Positions 56,237 through 64,000 of a stretch of DNA of 64,000 nucleotides are shown here, one piece after another. The number at the start of each line of letters is the position of its first letter. The first letter of the stretch is position 1. The notes beneath the pieces are model-generated. The model was not told where the DNA came from, made no database searches, and saw only the letters and a list, made by a program, of their open reading frames with translations. The stretch comes from Stutzerimonas kunmingensis (lineage in GTDB: Bacteria; Pseudomonadota; Gammaproteobacteria; Pseudomonadales; Pseudomonadaceae), in contig NZ_FORS01000001.1 of the NCBI RefSeq assembly GCF_900114065.1, positions 434,001 to 498,000 on the forward strand. Reading direction: 5' to 3'. A program made the position numbers and the translations under genes.

Positions 56237-56428
56237 CTACATCAGCTGGCCACTGAGGCGAAGTCGCTCGCTGCAGTGTTGAAGCACCTCGCGCCGCTCC
56301 TCGTTGCTCATCAACCCCCAGCGCCGGATCTCATCCGCGCTTCGCTGGCAACCGACGCACAGGTCATCCTCATCCAGAGCGCAGAGACTGACGCAAGGCG
56401 AGGCGACCGGCTTTTCCTGCGTGTTCAC
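56237..56428 (-). CDS. DUF1289 small cysteine-rich protein
   Basis: A 63-aa protein with four cysteines in the DUF1289 pattern ([21 protein letters not shown]) followed by a helix ([18 protein letters not shown]). The cysteines probably bind a metal or Fe-S centre. Function is unknown. The start is a GTG whose GTGA overlaps the stop of the upstream carbonic anhydrase-like gene. It may therefore be translated together with it. Confidence 0.87.
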   Translation of the reverse strand: MNTQEKPVASPCVSLCALDEDDLCVGCQRSADEIRRWGLMSNEERREVLQHCSERLRLSGQLM

Positions 56429-56946
56429 TCATCGCGCTCCAGCTCACGCGCGTAGCGCTGAGCGTTATGCACGTAGTGAGCGGCGCTGGCTTCGAGCATC
56501 TTCTTCTGCTCATCGCTCAGCTCACGCACCACTTTGCCCGGCGAGCCGACCACCAGTGAGCCATCGGGAATTTCCTTGCCCTCGGCAATCAGGGTGTTGG
56601 CGCCAATGATGCAGTGCTTGCCGATTTTCGCGCCGTTGAGCACCACCGCATTGATGCCGATCAGGCTGTAATCACCGACCGTGCAACCGTGCAACATGGC
56701 GTTGTGGCCAACCGTGACGCCGGTACCCAGGGTCAACGGATGCCCCATATCAGTGTGCATCACGCTGCCGTCTTGCACGTTGCTGTTCTCACCGATGTGG
56801 ATCAACTCGTTGTCACCACGCAGAACGGCGCCAAACCAGACGCTTGCACCAGCATCCAGCCTGATCTTGCCGACCAGCGTGGCATTAGGGGCTACCCAGC
56901 TTTGCGGATGCGCTTCGACCCGCGACTCTCCCAGACGGTATTTCAC
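56425..56946 (-). CDS. Gamma-class carbonic anhydrase-family protein (YrdA-like)
   Basis: A 173-aa left-handed beta-helix protein built of hexapeptide repeats. It carries the gamma-CA-type metal histidines in the segments [14 protein letters not shown] and [10 protein letters not shown], plus GVTVGHN. The segment [12 protein letters not shown] (about residues 38-49) is typical of YrdA/PaaY proteins. Carbonic anhydrase activity is not certain for this subgroup. The GTG at 56946 (AGAGGTG upstream) gives the N-terminus [10 protein letters not shown]. The in-frame extension to 57093 overlaps the Nudix gene and was dropped. It is coupled to the DUF1289 gene. Confidence 0.92.
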   Translation of the reverse strand: MKYRLGESRVEAHPQSWVAPNATLVGKIRLDAGASVWFGAVLRGDNELIHIGENSNVQDGSVMHTDMGHPLTLGTGVTVGHNAMLHGCTVGDYSLIGINAVVLNGAKIGKHCIIGANTLIAEGKEIPDGSLVVGSPGKVVRELSDEQKKMLEASAAHYVHNAQRYARELERDE

Positions 56947-57013
56947 GACACACCTCTTCTTGTCAGTTGTACTCAGGCCACAGGAATGCCGCTCGACCCT
57001 GCGACGGTGCAGC

Positions 57014-57631
57014 TCAGGGCTCGCGCCGCCCGGACAGATCGATGAATGCGGCAGGCGCGCGGCGCATTTCGATGCCGGCGTCGTATATGACATTGACCAG
57101 CTCGACGATCATGATCGCGGTCAGGCCCCAAATCTGGTATTCGCCATAGCGGTAGGACGGGATGTACCAGCTCTGTCCCTGGTAATCGATGCGGTGCGTG
57201 ACCTCCCGCGGATCCTCGCAGAAGAATTCCAGCGGCACAGAGAACACGGAGGCGATTTCGGCATCGTTGGCGCGGTACTCGACATAGTCCGGAACCAGAC
57301 CGACATAAGGCGTGACGTGGATGCCATGCACCGACACCAGGCTGCTGAGCGGGCCGACGACCTCGACCATGCCTGGCGCCAGGCCAACCTCTTCCTCGGC
57401 CTCACGCAGCGCGGTGTGCAGTAGATCGCGGTCTTCCGGATCGCGTCGACCGCCGGGGAACGCCACTTCTCCACCATGAGTGGAAAGACCGGCGGCGCGG
57501 AGCGTCAGCACCAGCTCCGGCGACTCGCTGCGGGTGATTGGCATCAACACGGCCGCCTCGGGCAGGCGGCCTTCCGGCTCCAGAAGATGCGGGGAATGAG
57601 CGCGCACCCGGTGGAGTATTGTGTCCAGCAT
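57014..57631 (-). CDS. Nudix hydrolase, CoA pyrophosphatase type (NudL/YeaB-like)
   Basis: A 205-aa Nudix enzyme that probably cleaves the pyrophosphate of CoA and derivatives. Just before the Nudix box is the CoA-subfamily element [20 protein letters not shown] (about residues 55-74). The catalytic helix [12 protein letters not shown] (about 83-94) follows. The ATG at 57631 gives [14 protein letters not shown]; a longer frame runs on to 58267 through the divergent Nudix gene and is an artefact of the strand. Divergent from that second Nudix gene across 219 bp. Confidence 0.93.
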   Translation of the reverse strand: MLDTILHRVRAHSPHLLEPEGRLPEAAVLMPITRSESPELVLTLRAAGLSTHGGEVAFPGGRRDPEDRDLLHTALREAEEEVGLAPGMVEVVGPLSSLVSVHGIHVTPYVGLVPDYVEYRANDAEIASVFSVPLEFFCEDPREVTHRIDYQGQSWYIPSYRYGEYQIWGLTAIMIVELVNVIYDAGIEMRRAPAAFIDLSGRREP

Positions 57632-57850
57632 GTATTTTCTCGTTTCGTCTTTGACCGGCATCATGGCATGAAAGGCGGAGCCGCCCAAGGCCCGGAGAGC
57701 GCCAAACGAGAAGCTCCAACGCCTCGATGCGATATCGATGTTACAACTGCGAACCAGGCGGGTCAGAGCCACCCCCGAACGGCGCAGAGGCTGCCTTGCC
57801 GAATCCGTGTGAACGGCCCAATATTTTCCGGAGCAATCAGGAAGGCCCCC

Positions 57851-58417
57851 ATGAAATACTGCAACCAGTGCGGCGATCCGGTGCTGGTCCGCGTACCGGA
57901 CGGCGACAACCGGCCGCGCTTCGTCTGCGACAGCTGCCAAACGGTGCACTATCAGAACCCGAGGATTGTCGCCGGCTGCGTACCCGTCTGGGATGATCGC
58001 GTGCTGCTCTGTCGGCGTGCGATCGAACCGCGCCGGGGCTATTGGACCCTGCCGGCCGGCTTCATGGAGAACGGCGAAACCATGCAGCAGGCCGCAGAGC
58101 GCGAAACACTCGAAGAGGCCTGCGCCAGAGTGCGTGACCTGCAGCTGTATACCCTGTTCGACCTGCCACATATCAATCAGGTCTACATGTTCTTCCGCGC
58201 TGAGCTCGTCGATCTGGACTTCTGTGCCGGAGACGAAAGCCTGGAAGTGAAGCTCTTTCATCAGCAAGACATCCCTTGGTCCGAGCTGGCTTTTCCGACC
58301 ATCGGCCGTACCCTAGAATGCTTCTTCGCCGACCGGGTGCAGCAGACCTTCCCGGTGCGCAACGAGGCCGTGACAAGCTATCGCAACCGCCAGCAGGGCC
58401 ACGCCCGCGCAGACTGA
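57851..58417 (+). CDS. Nudix hydrolase with N-terminal zinc ribbon
   Basis: A 188-aa protein with a zinc ribbon of cysteines 4, 7, 26 and 29 (CNQCG ... CDSCQ), and a Nudix domain whose box lies at about residues 69-92 (GFMENGETMQQAAERETLEEA). The arrangement resembles NudC/NudE-type ADP-sugar or NAD(H)-related pyrophosphatases, but the N-terminal domain of true NudC is missing. The substrate is therefore unknown. The ATG at 57851 was chosen because the zinc ribbon starts there; the upstream frame is unrelated. It is followed 58 bp later by the L,D-transpeptidase-like gene. Confidence 0.9.
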   Translation: MKYCNQCGDPVLVRVPDGDNRPRFVCDSCQTVHYQNPRIVAGCVPVWDDRVLLCRRAIEPRRGYWTLPAGFMENGETMQQAAERETLEEACARVRDLQLYTLFDLPHINQVYMFFRAELVDLDFCAGDESLEVKLFHQQDIPWSELAFPTIGRTLECFFADRVQQTFPVRNEAVTSYRNRQQGHARAD

Positions 58418-58475
58418 AGTGTCTGCCGGACCGGCTGGCACATACAGGTCTGATGAAGTTCGAAGGAAAGCCTCG

Positions 58476-58979
58476 ATGCGCTGGCTGCTCGCCCTGCTCT
58501 GCCTCACCTTTACCGCGTTCTCCCACGCCAATGCGACGCCCAGCCTGGGCGGTTCACCCATCGACAAAGTGCTGGTAATCAAGTCGGAACGCAAACTCCA
58601 TCTGGTCAGCGCTGGCCAGACACTCAAGAGCTATCGCGTTTCGCTGGGCAAACAACCCGACGGCGCAAAGCTGCGCGAAGGCGACAAGCGCACGCCGGAA
58701 GGCTTCTACTGGATCGACTGGCGCAAGACCAGCGACAAATACAACCTGTCGATGCACATCTCCTACCCCAACGCGCGTGACCTGGCCCGCGCACAGCAGG
58801 AAGGCGTAGCGCCTGGAAGCATGATCATGCTGCACGGCACGCCACTGGATGAGGAGTATCCGGAGTGGTTCTTCCACACCCTGGACTGGACCGAGGGCTG
58901 CATCGCGCTGAGCAACAGCGACATGCGCGAGATCTGGGCGCTGGTGAAGGATGGCACGCTGATCGAGATTCGCCCGTAA
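58476..58979 (+). CDS. L,D-transpeptidase-family (YkuD) protein
   Basis: A 167-aa precursor with a signal peptide (residues 1-20, cleavage after HANA) and a single YkuD domain. The active-site region has His120 (MLHGTPLDEE) and nucleophile Cys142 (DWTEGCIALSN), the HGT...GC pattern of L,D-transpeptidases. These act on peptidoglycan cross-links or attach lipoproteins. There is no peptidoglycan-binding LysM domain. GAAGGAAAG precedes the ATG. It is convergent with the YqfO-type gene across 48 bp. Confidence 0.92.
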   Translation: MRWLLALLCLTFTAFSHANATPSLGGSPIDKVLVIKSERKLHLVSAGQTLKSYRVSLGKQPDGAKLREGDKRTPEGFYWIDWRKTSDKYNLSMHISYPNARDLARAQQEGVAPGSMIMLHGTPLDEEYPEWFFHTLDWTEGCIALSNSDMREIWALVKDGTLIEIRP

Positions 58980-59027
58980 CGGATGTCGGGGCGCCGCTAC
59001 AGCTAAGCACGCACCCAGTACGGCTGG

Positions 59028-59345
59028 CTAGAACTGCATGTCGGACAAACGCCAGACGTCGAACGCTGGCGTTTCATACGGATGGGCCTTCTTCATTGCC
59101 TTCACGCTATCGTGAATCAGCTCGTCCGCCACAACCAATTCGACCTTCCACTCGGGAACGTGCTGCACCTGCCCGGTTTGCCCGATAAAAGGCTGGCTAC
59201 CCTCCAACGGGCGGTACTGCCCCTGCCCCAGTACCTGCCAGCAGCAACTGTCATATGCGCCTATGCGGCCAGCGCCGGCGGCGAACACTGCTTTCTTGAC
59301 CGCTTCCAGATGACTGTCTGGAACATAGAAGCACAGCTTGTACAT
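59028..59345 (-). CDS. YqfO-like (NIF3 C-terminal / PII-like) domain protein
   Basis: A 105-aa protein consisting only of the PII-like domain that in many bacteria is inserted in NIF3/YqfO proteins. It is recognisable from YKLCFYVPDSHLEAVKKAVFAAGAGRIG at the start and from KKAHPYETPAFDVW at the end (checked as short segments). The dinuclear metal core of NIF3 is absent. Function is unknown. The ATG at 59345 is used; the frame continues to 59417 without support. Confidence 0.87.
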   Translation of the reverse strand: MYKLCFYVPDSHLEAVKKAVFAAGAGRIGAYDSCCWQVLGQGQYRPLEGSQPFIGQTGQVQHVPEWKVELVVADELIHDSVKAMKKAHPYETPAFDVWRLSDMQF

Positions 59346-59486
59346 CGACCTCTCCGTGCAGATGAGCCCGACCTCCACCGGCCGAGCGAACTGGCATTCT
59401 GCCATCCGTGTGCGCACCGAATAGTGCGGCGCGTCATAGCTCAGACGACACTTTGCGCTGCCGGTTCATAGACCTTTGTCACAAAT

Positions 59487-59518
59487 GAAAAAGCCCGCCG
59501 ATATGCTATCGACGGGCT
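59487..59518 (-). terminator. Rho-independent terminator of purL
   Basis: A 12-bp stem (AGCCCGCCGATA / TATCGACGGGCT, one mismatch) around a 3-base loop. On the minus strand a run of T (59488-59492 on the plus strand are A) follows. It lies about 30 bp after the purL stop. Confidence 0.88.
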
Positions 59519-59548
59519 CCTCGGGAATGGCCAGATTGACCCGGTCGG

Positions 59549-62500
59549 TCAGTCGACCCAGACCCGCGCATTGCGGAACATGCGCATCCAGCCGCCGTCT
59601 TCCTGCCACTCGTCAGGGCGCCAGGAGTTGGTCACGGCGCGGAACACCCGCTCCGGGTGCGGCATCATGATGGTCACGCGGCCATCGCGACTGCTGAGAC
59701 CGGTGATACCGCGCGGCGAGCCGTTCGGGTTGGCCGGGTAACGCTCGGTGACCTTGCCGTGGTTATCCACGAAGCGCAGCGCCACGGTGCCGGAAAGATC
59801 TGCCTGCAGCATGGCCTCTTCGCTCTCGAACTCCGCATGGCCTTCGCCGTGGGCGATGGCGATCGGCAGACGGGAGCCGGCCATGCCCTGCAGGAAGATC
59901 GATGGCGAATCCTGAATCTGAACCATCGCCACCCGCGCTTCAAACTGCTCCGAGCGGTTACGCACGAAGTGCGGCCAGTTCTCGGTGCCCGGGATCAGCT
60001 CGTGCAGGTTGCTCATCATCTGGCAACCATTGCACACGCCGAGAGCGAAGCTGTCCTTGCGCTCGAAGAAGGCCTGGAAGCCATCCCGTGCACGCGCATT
60101 GAACAGGATCGACTTGGCCCAGCCTTCACCGGCGCCGAGCACGTCGCCGTAGGAGAAGCCACCGCAGGCCACCAGGCCCTTGAACTCCTCAAGGCTGACA
60201 CGCCCGGAAAGGATATCGCTCATGTGCACGTCGACCGCAGCGAACCCGGCACGGTCGAACGCCGCCGCCATCTCCACCTGGCCGTTGACGCCCTGCTCGC
60301 GCAGCACCGCAATCTGTGGACGAATGCCACGCTTGATGTAGGGCGCCGCGATGTCCTCGTTCACGTCGAAGCTGAGCTTGGCACTAAGACCCAGGTTGTC
60401 CTCTTCGAGCAGCGCGTCGAACTCCTGATCGGCGCACTCGGCGTTATCGCGCAGACGCTGGATCTGATAGCTGGTTTCTGCCCACTGGCGCTGCAGCAGG
60501 CGGCGCTCACCGGCGAAGACTTCGTTCTCGCCGTGCTTAATCGACACATGGCCATTGTTGACCGGCTGACCGATGACCGCGACACAGTCACCCAGACCGG
60601 CGGCGCTGAACTGTGCCAGCACGATCTCGGTGTCGTCCTGACGCACCTGAATCACCGCACCAAGCTCCTCGTTGAAGAGCATCGGTGCGACATCTGCGGC
60701 ACTCTCCAGCAGGCCATCGAGATTCAGACTCAGGCCACAGTGACCGGCAAACGCCATTTCCAGCACAGCGGTCAGCAGACCACCGTCGGAACGGTCGTGG
60801 TAGGCCAGTAGCAGACCATCGGCGTTCAGCCCCTGGACCACGGCGAAGAACGCCTGCAGGTCTTCGGCATCATCGACGTCGGGTGCCTGGCGACCAAGCT
60901 GACCGTACACCTGCGCAAGAATCGAAGCACCCATGCGGTTCTGGCCGCGTCCCAGATCGATCAGGATCAGGTCCGTTGCGCCCTTGTCCAGGCGCAGCTG
61001 CGGGGTCAGGGTCTGGCGGATATCAGAGACCGGGGCGAAGCCGGAAACGATCAGCGACATCGGCGAGGTCACGCTTTTCTCGGCGCCCTCCTCCGACCAA
61101 CGGGTCTTCATTGACATCGAGTCCTTGCCCACCGGAATGGTCAGGCCCAGCTGCGGGCACAGCTCCATGCCGACGGCTCGCACGGTGTCGTACAGCCGCG
61201 CGTCTTCGCCGGGGTGGCCGGCGGCGGCCATCCAGTTGGCGGACAACTTGATGTCGGAGATCTTCTCGATGCGTGCCGCTGCCAGGTTGGTCAGCGTTTC
61301 GCCGATGGCCATGCGGCCCGACGCCGGGGCATCCAGCAGTGCCAGCGGCGTACGCTCGCCCATCGCCATGGCCTCGCCGGTGTAAACGTCGTAGCTGGTA
61401 GCCGTGACGGCGCAGTCGGCGACCGGCACCTGCCAAGGGCCGACCATCTGATCGCGCGCTACCTGGCCGGTGATGCTGCGGTCGCCGATGGTGATCAGGA
61501 AGCTCTTGCTGGCGACCGCTGGGTGGCGCAGCACCCGGGTGACCGCCTCATTCAGATCGACAGTAGCCGCATCGAAGTCATCGCCCAGCTCCGCTTCGCG
61601 GCTGGCGCTGCGGTGCATGCGCGGTGGCTTGCCGAGTAACACTTCGAGCGGCATGTCCACCGGGGTGTTGCCGAAATGGCTGTCGGTGACGGTCAGTTGT
61701 GGCTCTGCGGTCGCCTCGCCGACAACCGCGAACGGGCAGCGCTCACGTTCGCAGATAGCCTGGAAACGCTCGAAATCGGCGGCACTGACGGCCAGCACGT
61801 AACGCTCCTGGGACTCGTTGCTCCAGATCTCGTGCGGGGCCATGCCCGGCTCGTCGTTGGGCACGTTGCGCAGTTCGAAGCGGCCACCGCGGCCACCGTC
61901 GTTGACCAGCTCCGGGAAGGCATTGGAAATGCCACCGGCACCGACGTCATGGATGAAGGCGATGGGGTTCTCGTCGCCCAGCTGCCAGCAGCGGTCGATG
62001 ACTTCCTGGCAGCGGCGTTCCATTTCCGGGTTCTCGCGCTGTACCGAGGCGAAATCCAGATCGGCCGAGCTGGCACCGGTCGCGACCGAGGAGGCGGCGC
62101 CGCCGCCCAGGCCGATCAGCATGGCCGGGCCGCCGAGCACGATCAGCTTGGCGCCAACGGTGATCTCGGCCTTCTGCACGTGATCTTCACGGATATTGCC
62201 CATGCCGCCAGCGAGCATGATCGGCTTGTGATAACCACGCACCTCGTCGCCGCGCGGCGTGTTGATCGACTGCTCGAAGGTACGGAAGTAACCGGTCAGC
62301 GCCGGGCGGCCGAACTCGTTGTTGAACGCGGCGCCGCCCAGAGGGCCTTCAATCATGATGTCCAGCGGCGTGACGATGCGTTCCGGCTTGCCGTAGGCCT
62401 GTTCCCACGGCTGCTCGAAGCCGGGGATGTTCAGGTTGGAGACGGTGAAACCGGTCAGACCGGCCTTTGGCTTGGCGCCGCGGCCGGTGGCGCCCTCGTC

Positions 62501-63445
62501 GCGGATCTCGCCGCCGGAGCCGGTGGAAGCACCCGAGAACGGCGAGATCGCGGTCGGGTGGTTGTGGGTTTCCACCTTCATCAGGATGTGCACCGGCTCC
62601 TGCACCGCGCCGTACTGGCGGGTTTCAGGATTGGGGAAGAAACGCCCTGCGGTGTGGCCGACGATGACCGACGCGTTGTCCTTGTACGCGGACAGCACGT
62701 TCTCGCTGTGCATCTGGTAGGTGTTCTTGATCATGCCGAACAACGACTTGTCCTGGCTCTCGCCGTCGATGTCCCAGCTGGCGTTGAAGATCTTGTGGCG
62801 GCAGTGCTCGGAGTTGGCCTGCGCGAACATCATCAGTTCGATGTCGTGCGGGTTGCGCTTGAGGCCCTGGAAGGCACTGACCAGATAATCGATTTCGTCT
62901 TCGGCCAGGGCCAGGCCCAGGTCGGTGTTGGCCTTTTCCAGCGCGGCGCGACCGCCACCGAGGATGTCCACGGCAGTCAGAGGCTTGGGCTCGGCATGGC
63001 TGAACAGGTTGGCGGCTGCTTCGAAACGATCGAGCACCATTTGCGTCATGCGATCGTGAAGCGCTGCGGAAATCAGCTGTGCATCGCTATCGGAAAACTC
63101 GCCCTGCACGTAATAGGCGATGCCCCGCTCCAGCCGCTGGACCTTCTCCAGCCCGCAGTTGTGGGCGATATCGCTGGCCTTGCTCGACCACGGCGAAATG
63201 GTGCCGAAGCGAGGCACCACGAGAAACAGCCGCCCGGCAGGTTCCTGCACCGGCACACTGGGGCCGTACTTCAGCAGGCGGGTCAGTACGTTCTGCTCAT
63301 CCGCGCCGAGCGTGCCGGAAACCTCGGCGAAATGGGCGAACTCGGCATACAGCCCGCTGACGGCGGGAACCTTATCGGTCAGTTGTGCCAGGAGCTTGCC
63401 ATGACGGAAGGCGGAAAGAGCGGGAGCGCCGCGCAGGATCAACAT
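59549..63445 (-). CDS. purL: Phosphoribosylformylglycinamidine synthase (PurL, large single-chain form)
   Basis: Converts FGAR, glutamine and ATP to FGAM in purine synthesis. The 1298-aa protein is the fused type found in gamma-proteobacteria. It has an N-terminal PurS-like domain, an AIR-synthase-like catalytic core with two halves ([25 protein letters not shown]-like region; [13 protein letters not shown]-type segment), and a C-terminal class I glutaminase. The glutaminase nucleophile is Cys1138 (GVCNGCQ) and the His and Glu lie in HGEGHAEF. The ATG at 63445 gives [18 protein letters not shown]. It has its own terminator. Confidence 0.98.
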   Translation of the reverse strand: MLILRGAPALSAFRHGKLLAQLTDKVPAVSGLYAEFAHFAEVSGTLGADEQNVLTRLLKYGPSVPVQEPAGRLFLVVPRFGTISPWSSKASDIAHNCGLEKVQRLERGIAYYVQGEFSDSDAQLISAALHDRMTQMVLDRFEAAANLFSHAEPKPLTAVDILGGGRAALEKANTDLGLALAEDEIDYLVSAFQGLKRNPHDIELMMFAQANSEHCRHKIFNASWDIDGESQDKSLFGMIKNTYQMHSENVLSAYKDNASVIVGHTAGRFFPNPETRQYGAVQEPVHILMKVETHNHPTAISPFSGASTGSGGEIRDEGATGRGAKPKAGLTGFTVSNLNIPGFEQPWEQAYGKPERIVTPLDIMIEGPLGGAAFNNEFGRPALTGYFRTFEQSINTPRGDEVRGYHKPIMLAGGMGNIREDHVQKAEITVGAKLIVLGGPAMLIGLGGGAASSVATGASSADLDFASVQRENPEMERRCQEVIDRCWQLGDENPIAFIHDVGAGGISNAFPELVNDGGRGGRFELRNVPNDEPGMAPHEIWSNESQERYVLAVSAADFERFQAICERERCPFAVVGEATAEPQLTVTDSHFGNTPVDMPLEVLLGKPPRMHRSASREAELGDDFDAATVDLNEAVTRVLRHPAVASKSFLITIGDRSITGQVARDQMVGPWQVPVADCAVTATSYDVYTGEAMAMGERTPLALLDAPASGRMAIGETLTNLAAARIEKISDIKLSANWMAAAGHPGEDARLYDTVRAVGMELCPQLGLTIPVGKDSMSMKTRWSEEGAEKSVTSPMSLIVSGFAPVSDIRQTLTPQLRLDKGATDLILIDLGRGQNRMGASILAQVYGQLGRQAPDVDDAEDLQAFFAVVQGLNADGLLLAYHDRSDGGLLTAVLEMAFAGHCGLSLNLDGLLESAADVAPMLFNEELGAVIQVRQDDTEIVLAQFSAAGLGDCVAVIGQPVNNGHVSIKHGENEVFAGERRLLQRQWAETSYQIQRLRDNAECADQEFDALLEEDNLGLSAKLSFDVNEDIAAPYIKRGIRPQIAVLREQGVNGQVEMAAAFDRAGFAAVDVHMSDILSGRVSLEEFKGLVACGGFSYGDVLGAGEGWAKSILFNARARDGFQAFFERKDSFALGVCNGCQMMSNLHELIPGTENWPHFVRNRSEQFEARVAMVQIQDSPSIFLQGMAGSRLPIAIAHGEGHAEFESEEAMLQADLSGTVALRFVDNHGKVTERYPANPNGSPRGITGLSSRDGRVTIMMPHPERVFRAVTNSWRPDEWQEDGGWMRMFRNARVWVD

Positions 63446-63570
63446 CGTCGGAACAGCCTCGGAGGGGGGAGCAGTCGGGGCGCGTATTCTAGCCCATGAC
63501 GGCGGCCGAGGCTAAGGCTGAACACTGCCAGGCGCCGCGTGCTCCGACGGCGCGCCTGGCCCGGCCTGGA

Positions 63571-64000
63571 TCAATGCAGGATCTGGCTTAGGAACAGCTT
63601 GGTCCTGTCGTTGACCGGGTTGGTGAAGAACACCTCTGGCTCGGCCTGTTCGACGATCTCGCCCTTGTCCATGAAGATCACCCGATCCGCCACGGTACGG
63701 GCGAAGCCCATCTCATGGGTCACGCAGAGCATGGTCATGCCGCTTTCGGCGAGGCTGACCATGGTGTCGAGCACCTCCTTCACCATTTCCGGGTCGAGGG
63801 CCGAGGTCGGCTCATCGAACAGCATGATCTTCGGCTTCATGCACAGTGCACGGGCGATCGCCACTCGCTGCTGCTGACCGCCGGAGAGCTGGCCGGGAAA
63901 CTTGTTGGCCTGCTCCGGGATGCGCACGCGCTCCAGATAATGCATGGCGATTTCCTCGGCCTGCCGTCGCGGCAGCTTGCGCACCCACATCGGCGCCAGG
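63571..64000 (-). CDS. aapP: Amino-acid ABC transporter ATP-binding protein (AapP/GlnQ-like; 5' part outside the window)
   Basis: The C-terminal 142 codons or so of an ABC ATPase; the rest lies beyond the right edge. The ABC signature [15 protein letters not shown], Walker [14 protein letters not shown], the D-loop and the switch histidine (CVTHEMGFA) are present. The ending [30 protein letters not shown] is the pattern of the general amino-acid (AapJQMP) or polar amino-acid transporters. The Walker A motif is not in the window. The symbol is a best match from memory, since GlnQ, GltL and AapP are similar in this region. Confidence 0.85.
   Translation of the reverse strand, partial: LAPMWVRKLPRRQAEEIAMHYLERVRIPEQANKFPGQLSGGQQQRVAIARALCMKPKIMLFDEPTSALDPEMVKEVLDTMVSLAESGMTMLCVTHEMGFARTVADRVIFMDKGEIVEQAEPEVFFTNPVNDRTKLFLSQILH

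Noticed and set aside
57014-58267. A 417-codon version of the minus-strand Nudix gene
   Set aside because: The first 212 codons run antisense to the divergent Nudix gene and carry no family similarity; the start at 57631 gives the normal length.
61676-63499. A 607-codon frame antisense to purL
   Set aside because: Shadow of purL codon bias; no domain, no start signal.
1-64000. tRNA, rRNA or other structural RNA genes
   Set aside because: I looked in the intergenic gaps for CCA-ended cloverleafs and known RNA landmarks and saw none; a covariance search could not be run.

Overview
The window is a 64 kb stretch of high-GC chromosome from a gamma-proteobacterium of the Pseudomonas group. The best guess is Stutzerimonas (Pseudomonas) stutzeri or a close relative. 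The evidence is the AlgU-MucABCD block next to nadB and lepA, and the putA/AraC/Lon-like/icp set. Further evidence is the rsx(rnf)-nth block, the gloA-argG-motY-pyrC-rnt order and the thrC-hom-dsbC-xerD / rplS-trmD-rimM-rpsP-ffh order. From memory these match blocks of the P. aeruginosa map; no search was run. I see no rRNA, tRNA, insertion sequence, prophage, integron or CRISPR array. Almost all of it is core, vertically inherited genome.

Layout: 1-7.1 kb holds proline catabolism (putA, cut by the left edge, and its AraC-type regulator), a second Lon-type protease and a secreted cysteine-peptidase inhibitor. 7.1-10.5 kb holds cmoA-cmoB (tRNA wobble modification), a DUF1127 protein divergent from a LysR regulator, and a small membrane protein. 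10.5-16.8 kb is a minus-strand run pdxJ-recO-era-rnc-DUF4845-lepB-lepA. 16.9-21.0 kb is the envelope-stress operon algU-mucA-mucB-mucC-mucD, with a recognisable AlgU-type promoter upstream. 21.3-27.1 kb has nadB, the ygfX/sdhE pair, ygfZ, an HDOD protein, a DUF4142 protein and ung. 27.3-30.7 kb has an orphan periplasmic binding protein and two crotonase-family genes. 31.3-38.9 kb is the Rsx/Rnf electron-transport operon followed by nth and a small acidic protein. 39-46.5 kb has gloA, argG, motY, pyrC, rnt, thrC and hom. 46.5-54.9 kb has a GFA-family protein, dsbC, xerD, the rpsP-rimM-trmD-rplS operon, ffh, a ccsA-like gene and a CorC/CNNM-type transporter. 55-59.3 kb has purT, DUF1289, a gamma carbonic anhydrase-like protein, two divergent Nudix genes, an L,D-transpeptidase and a YqfO-type protein. 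59.5-64 kb has purL and the 3' part of an amino-acid ABC transporter ATPase.

Genes that act together include AlgU with MucA/B/D (regulated proteolysis of the anti-sigma factor), RsxABCDGE (membrane electron transfer), LepB/LepA/Ffh (secretion and translation), RimM/TrmD with ribosomal proteins S16/L19, and ThrC/Hom (threonine). CmoA makes the cofactor that CmoB uses.

No convincing new multi-gene system is present. The most useful new-looking observations are small-scale. They are a pair of 13-bp direct repeats exactly 21 bp apart between the AraC regulator and putA, and a perfect T-N11-A palindrome in front of the LysR gene. They also include a run of four near-identical 195-bp units in rsxC, two AlgU-type promoter matches upstream of algU, a terminator hairpin that overlaps the ung stop codon, an orphan LivJ-like binding protein beside two crotonase genes, and a Tyr/His/Arg-rich secreted protein of unknown role. 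Many very long antisense reading frames are codon-bias shadows and were rejected.
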